Source: Bacteroidales bacterium (GTDB lineage: Bacteria; Bacteroidota; Bacteroidia; Bacteroidales; UBA1556). From it: a DNA stretch of 6,816 nt. Every line of letters begins with the position of its first letter. Position 1 is the first letter of the stretch. The notes under the pieces were generated by a model that did no database searches, had not been told where the DNA came from, and saw only the letters and a list, made by a program, of their open reading frames with translations. Positions 6,684 through 6,816 of the stretch are shown here, in pieces. The translations under genes and the position numbers were made by a program. The DNA is taken from assembly GCA_023145955.1 (NCBI GenBank), contig JAGLDA010000079.1:1-6816 (forward strand), written 5' to 3'.

Positions 6684-6740
6684 AAAAAAAAGTGCCATTA
6701 GCTAATCAATATGATTTGTTTAATGGCACTTTGCTTTTTT
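6684..6740 (+). terminator. Strong rho-independent terminator, probably bidirectional
   Basis: A perfect 12-bp stem, AAAGTGCCATTA (6689-6700) with TAATGGCACTTT (6721-6732), is capped by a second short stem, AATCA (6704-6708) with TGATT (6712-6716). On the plus strand it is followed by GC and six T (6735-6740). On the minus strand the eight A at 6684-6691 read as a T-run, so it could also stop a convergent transcript. It lies 65 bp past the second SIMPL gene and closes the plus-strand cluster. Confidence 0.9.
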
Positions 6741-6816
6741 ATATCCTGATTATTATGGTTTATATGATTTATTTCAGCAAAGGTGAAGTCTTTATAATCA
6801 TAATTAATCTGTGCAA

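Noticed and set aside
6741..6816. Open frames touching the right edge: plus from ATG 6755, minus ending with stop at 6769-6771, and minus ending at 6698-6700
   Set aside because: All are under 40 codons inside the window, three compete for the same DNA, and the last one runs through the terminator stem. None can be chosen without the flanking sequence.

Overview
The window looks like chromosomal DNA of a member of the Bacteroidota. It is AT-rich, and its start codons lack clear Shine-Dalgarno sequences. It carries a LytS/LytTR two-component pair with a TPR-containing kinase, an arrangement common in that phylum. All four predicted exported proteins have signal peptides after which the mature chain would begin with glutamine (the Bacteroidetes 'Q-rule'). 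No species can be named from the sequence alone.

Layout. Positions 1-176 hold no gene but contain a cluster of direct and inverted repeats. Positions 177-2935, minus strand, are a two-gene operon: a membrane histidine kinase (transcribed first) and, 23 bp downstream, its LytTR response regulator. Positions 2936-3208 are a divergent intergenic region with several palindromes, one imperfect LytTR-like half-site and a doubtful 27-codon reading frame. Positions 3209-6624, plus strand, hold three genes for exported proteins: a von Willebrand factor A (VWA) domain protein, then two tandem paralogues with SIMPL/DUF541-like domains. A hairpin lies between the VWA gene and the first SIMPL gene. A strong, probably bidirectional terminator (6684-6740) closes the cluster. 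The last 76 bp contain nothing that can be assigned.

How it may work together. The kinase would sense something through a periplasmic TPR region and pass phosphate to the LytTR regulator, which binds DNA. The divergent VWA-SIMPL-SIMPL set is the obvious candidate target by position, but no convincing binding site proves it. The VWA protein has a nearly complete metal-binding (MIDAS) site, three cysteines and a family-type C-terminal region, and is probably a periplasmic or surface protein-binding factor. The two SIMPL-like proteins share several conserved blocks outside the minimal domain and arose by duplication. The set is best described as an uncharacterised envelope module; nothing here proves a defence, toxin or secretion function.
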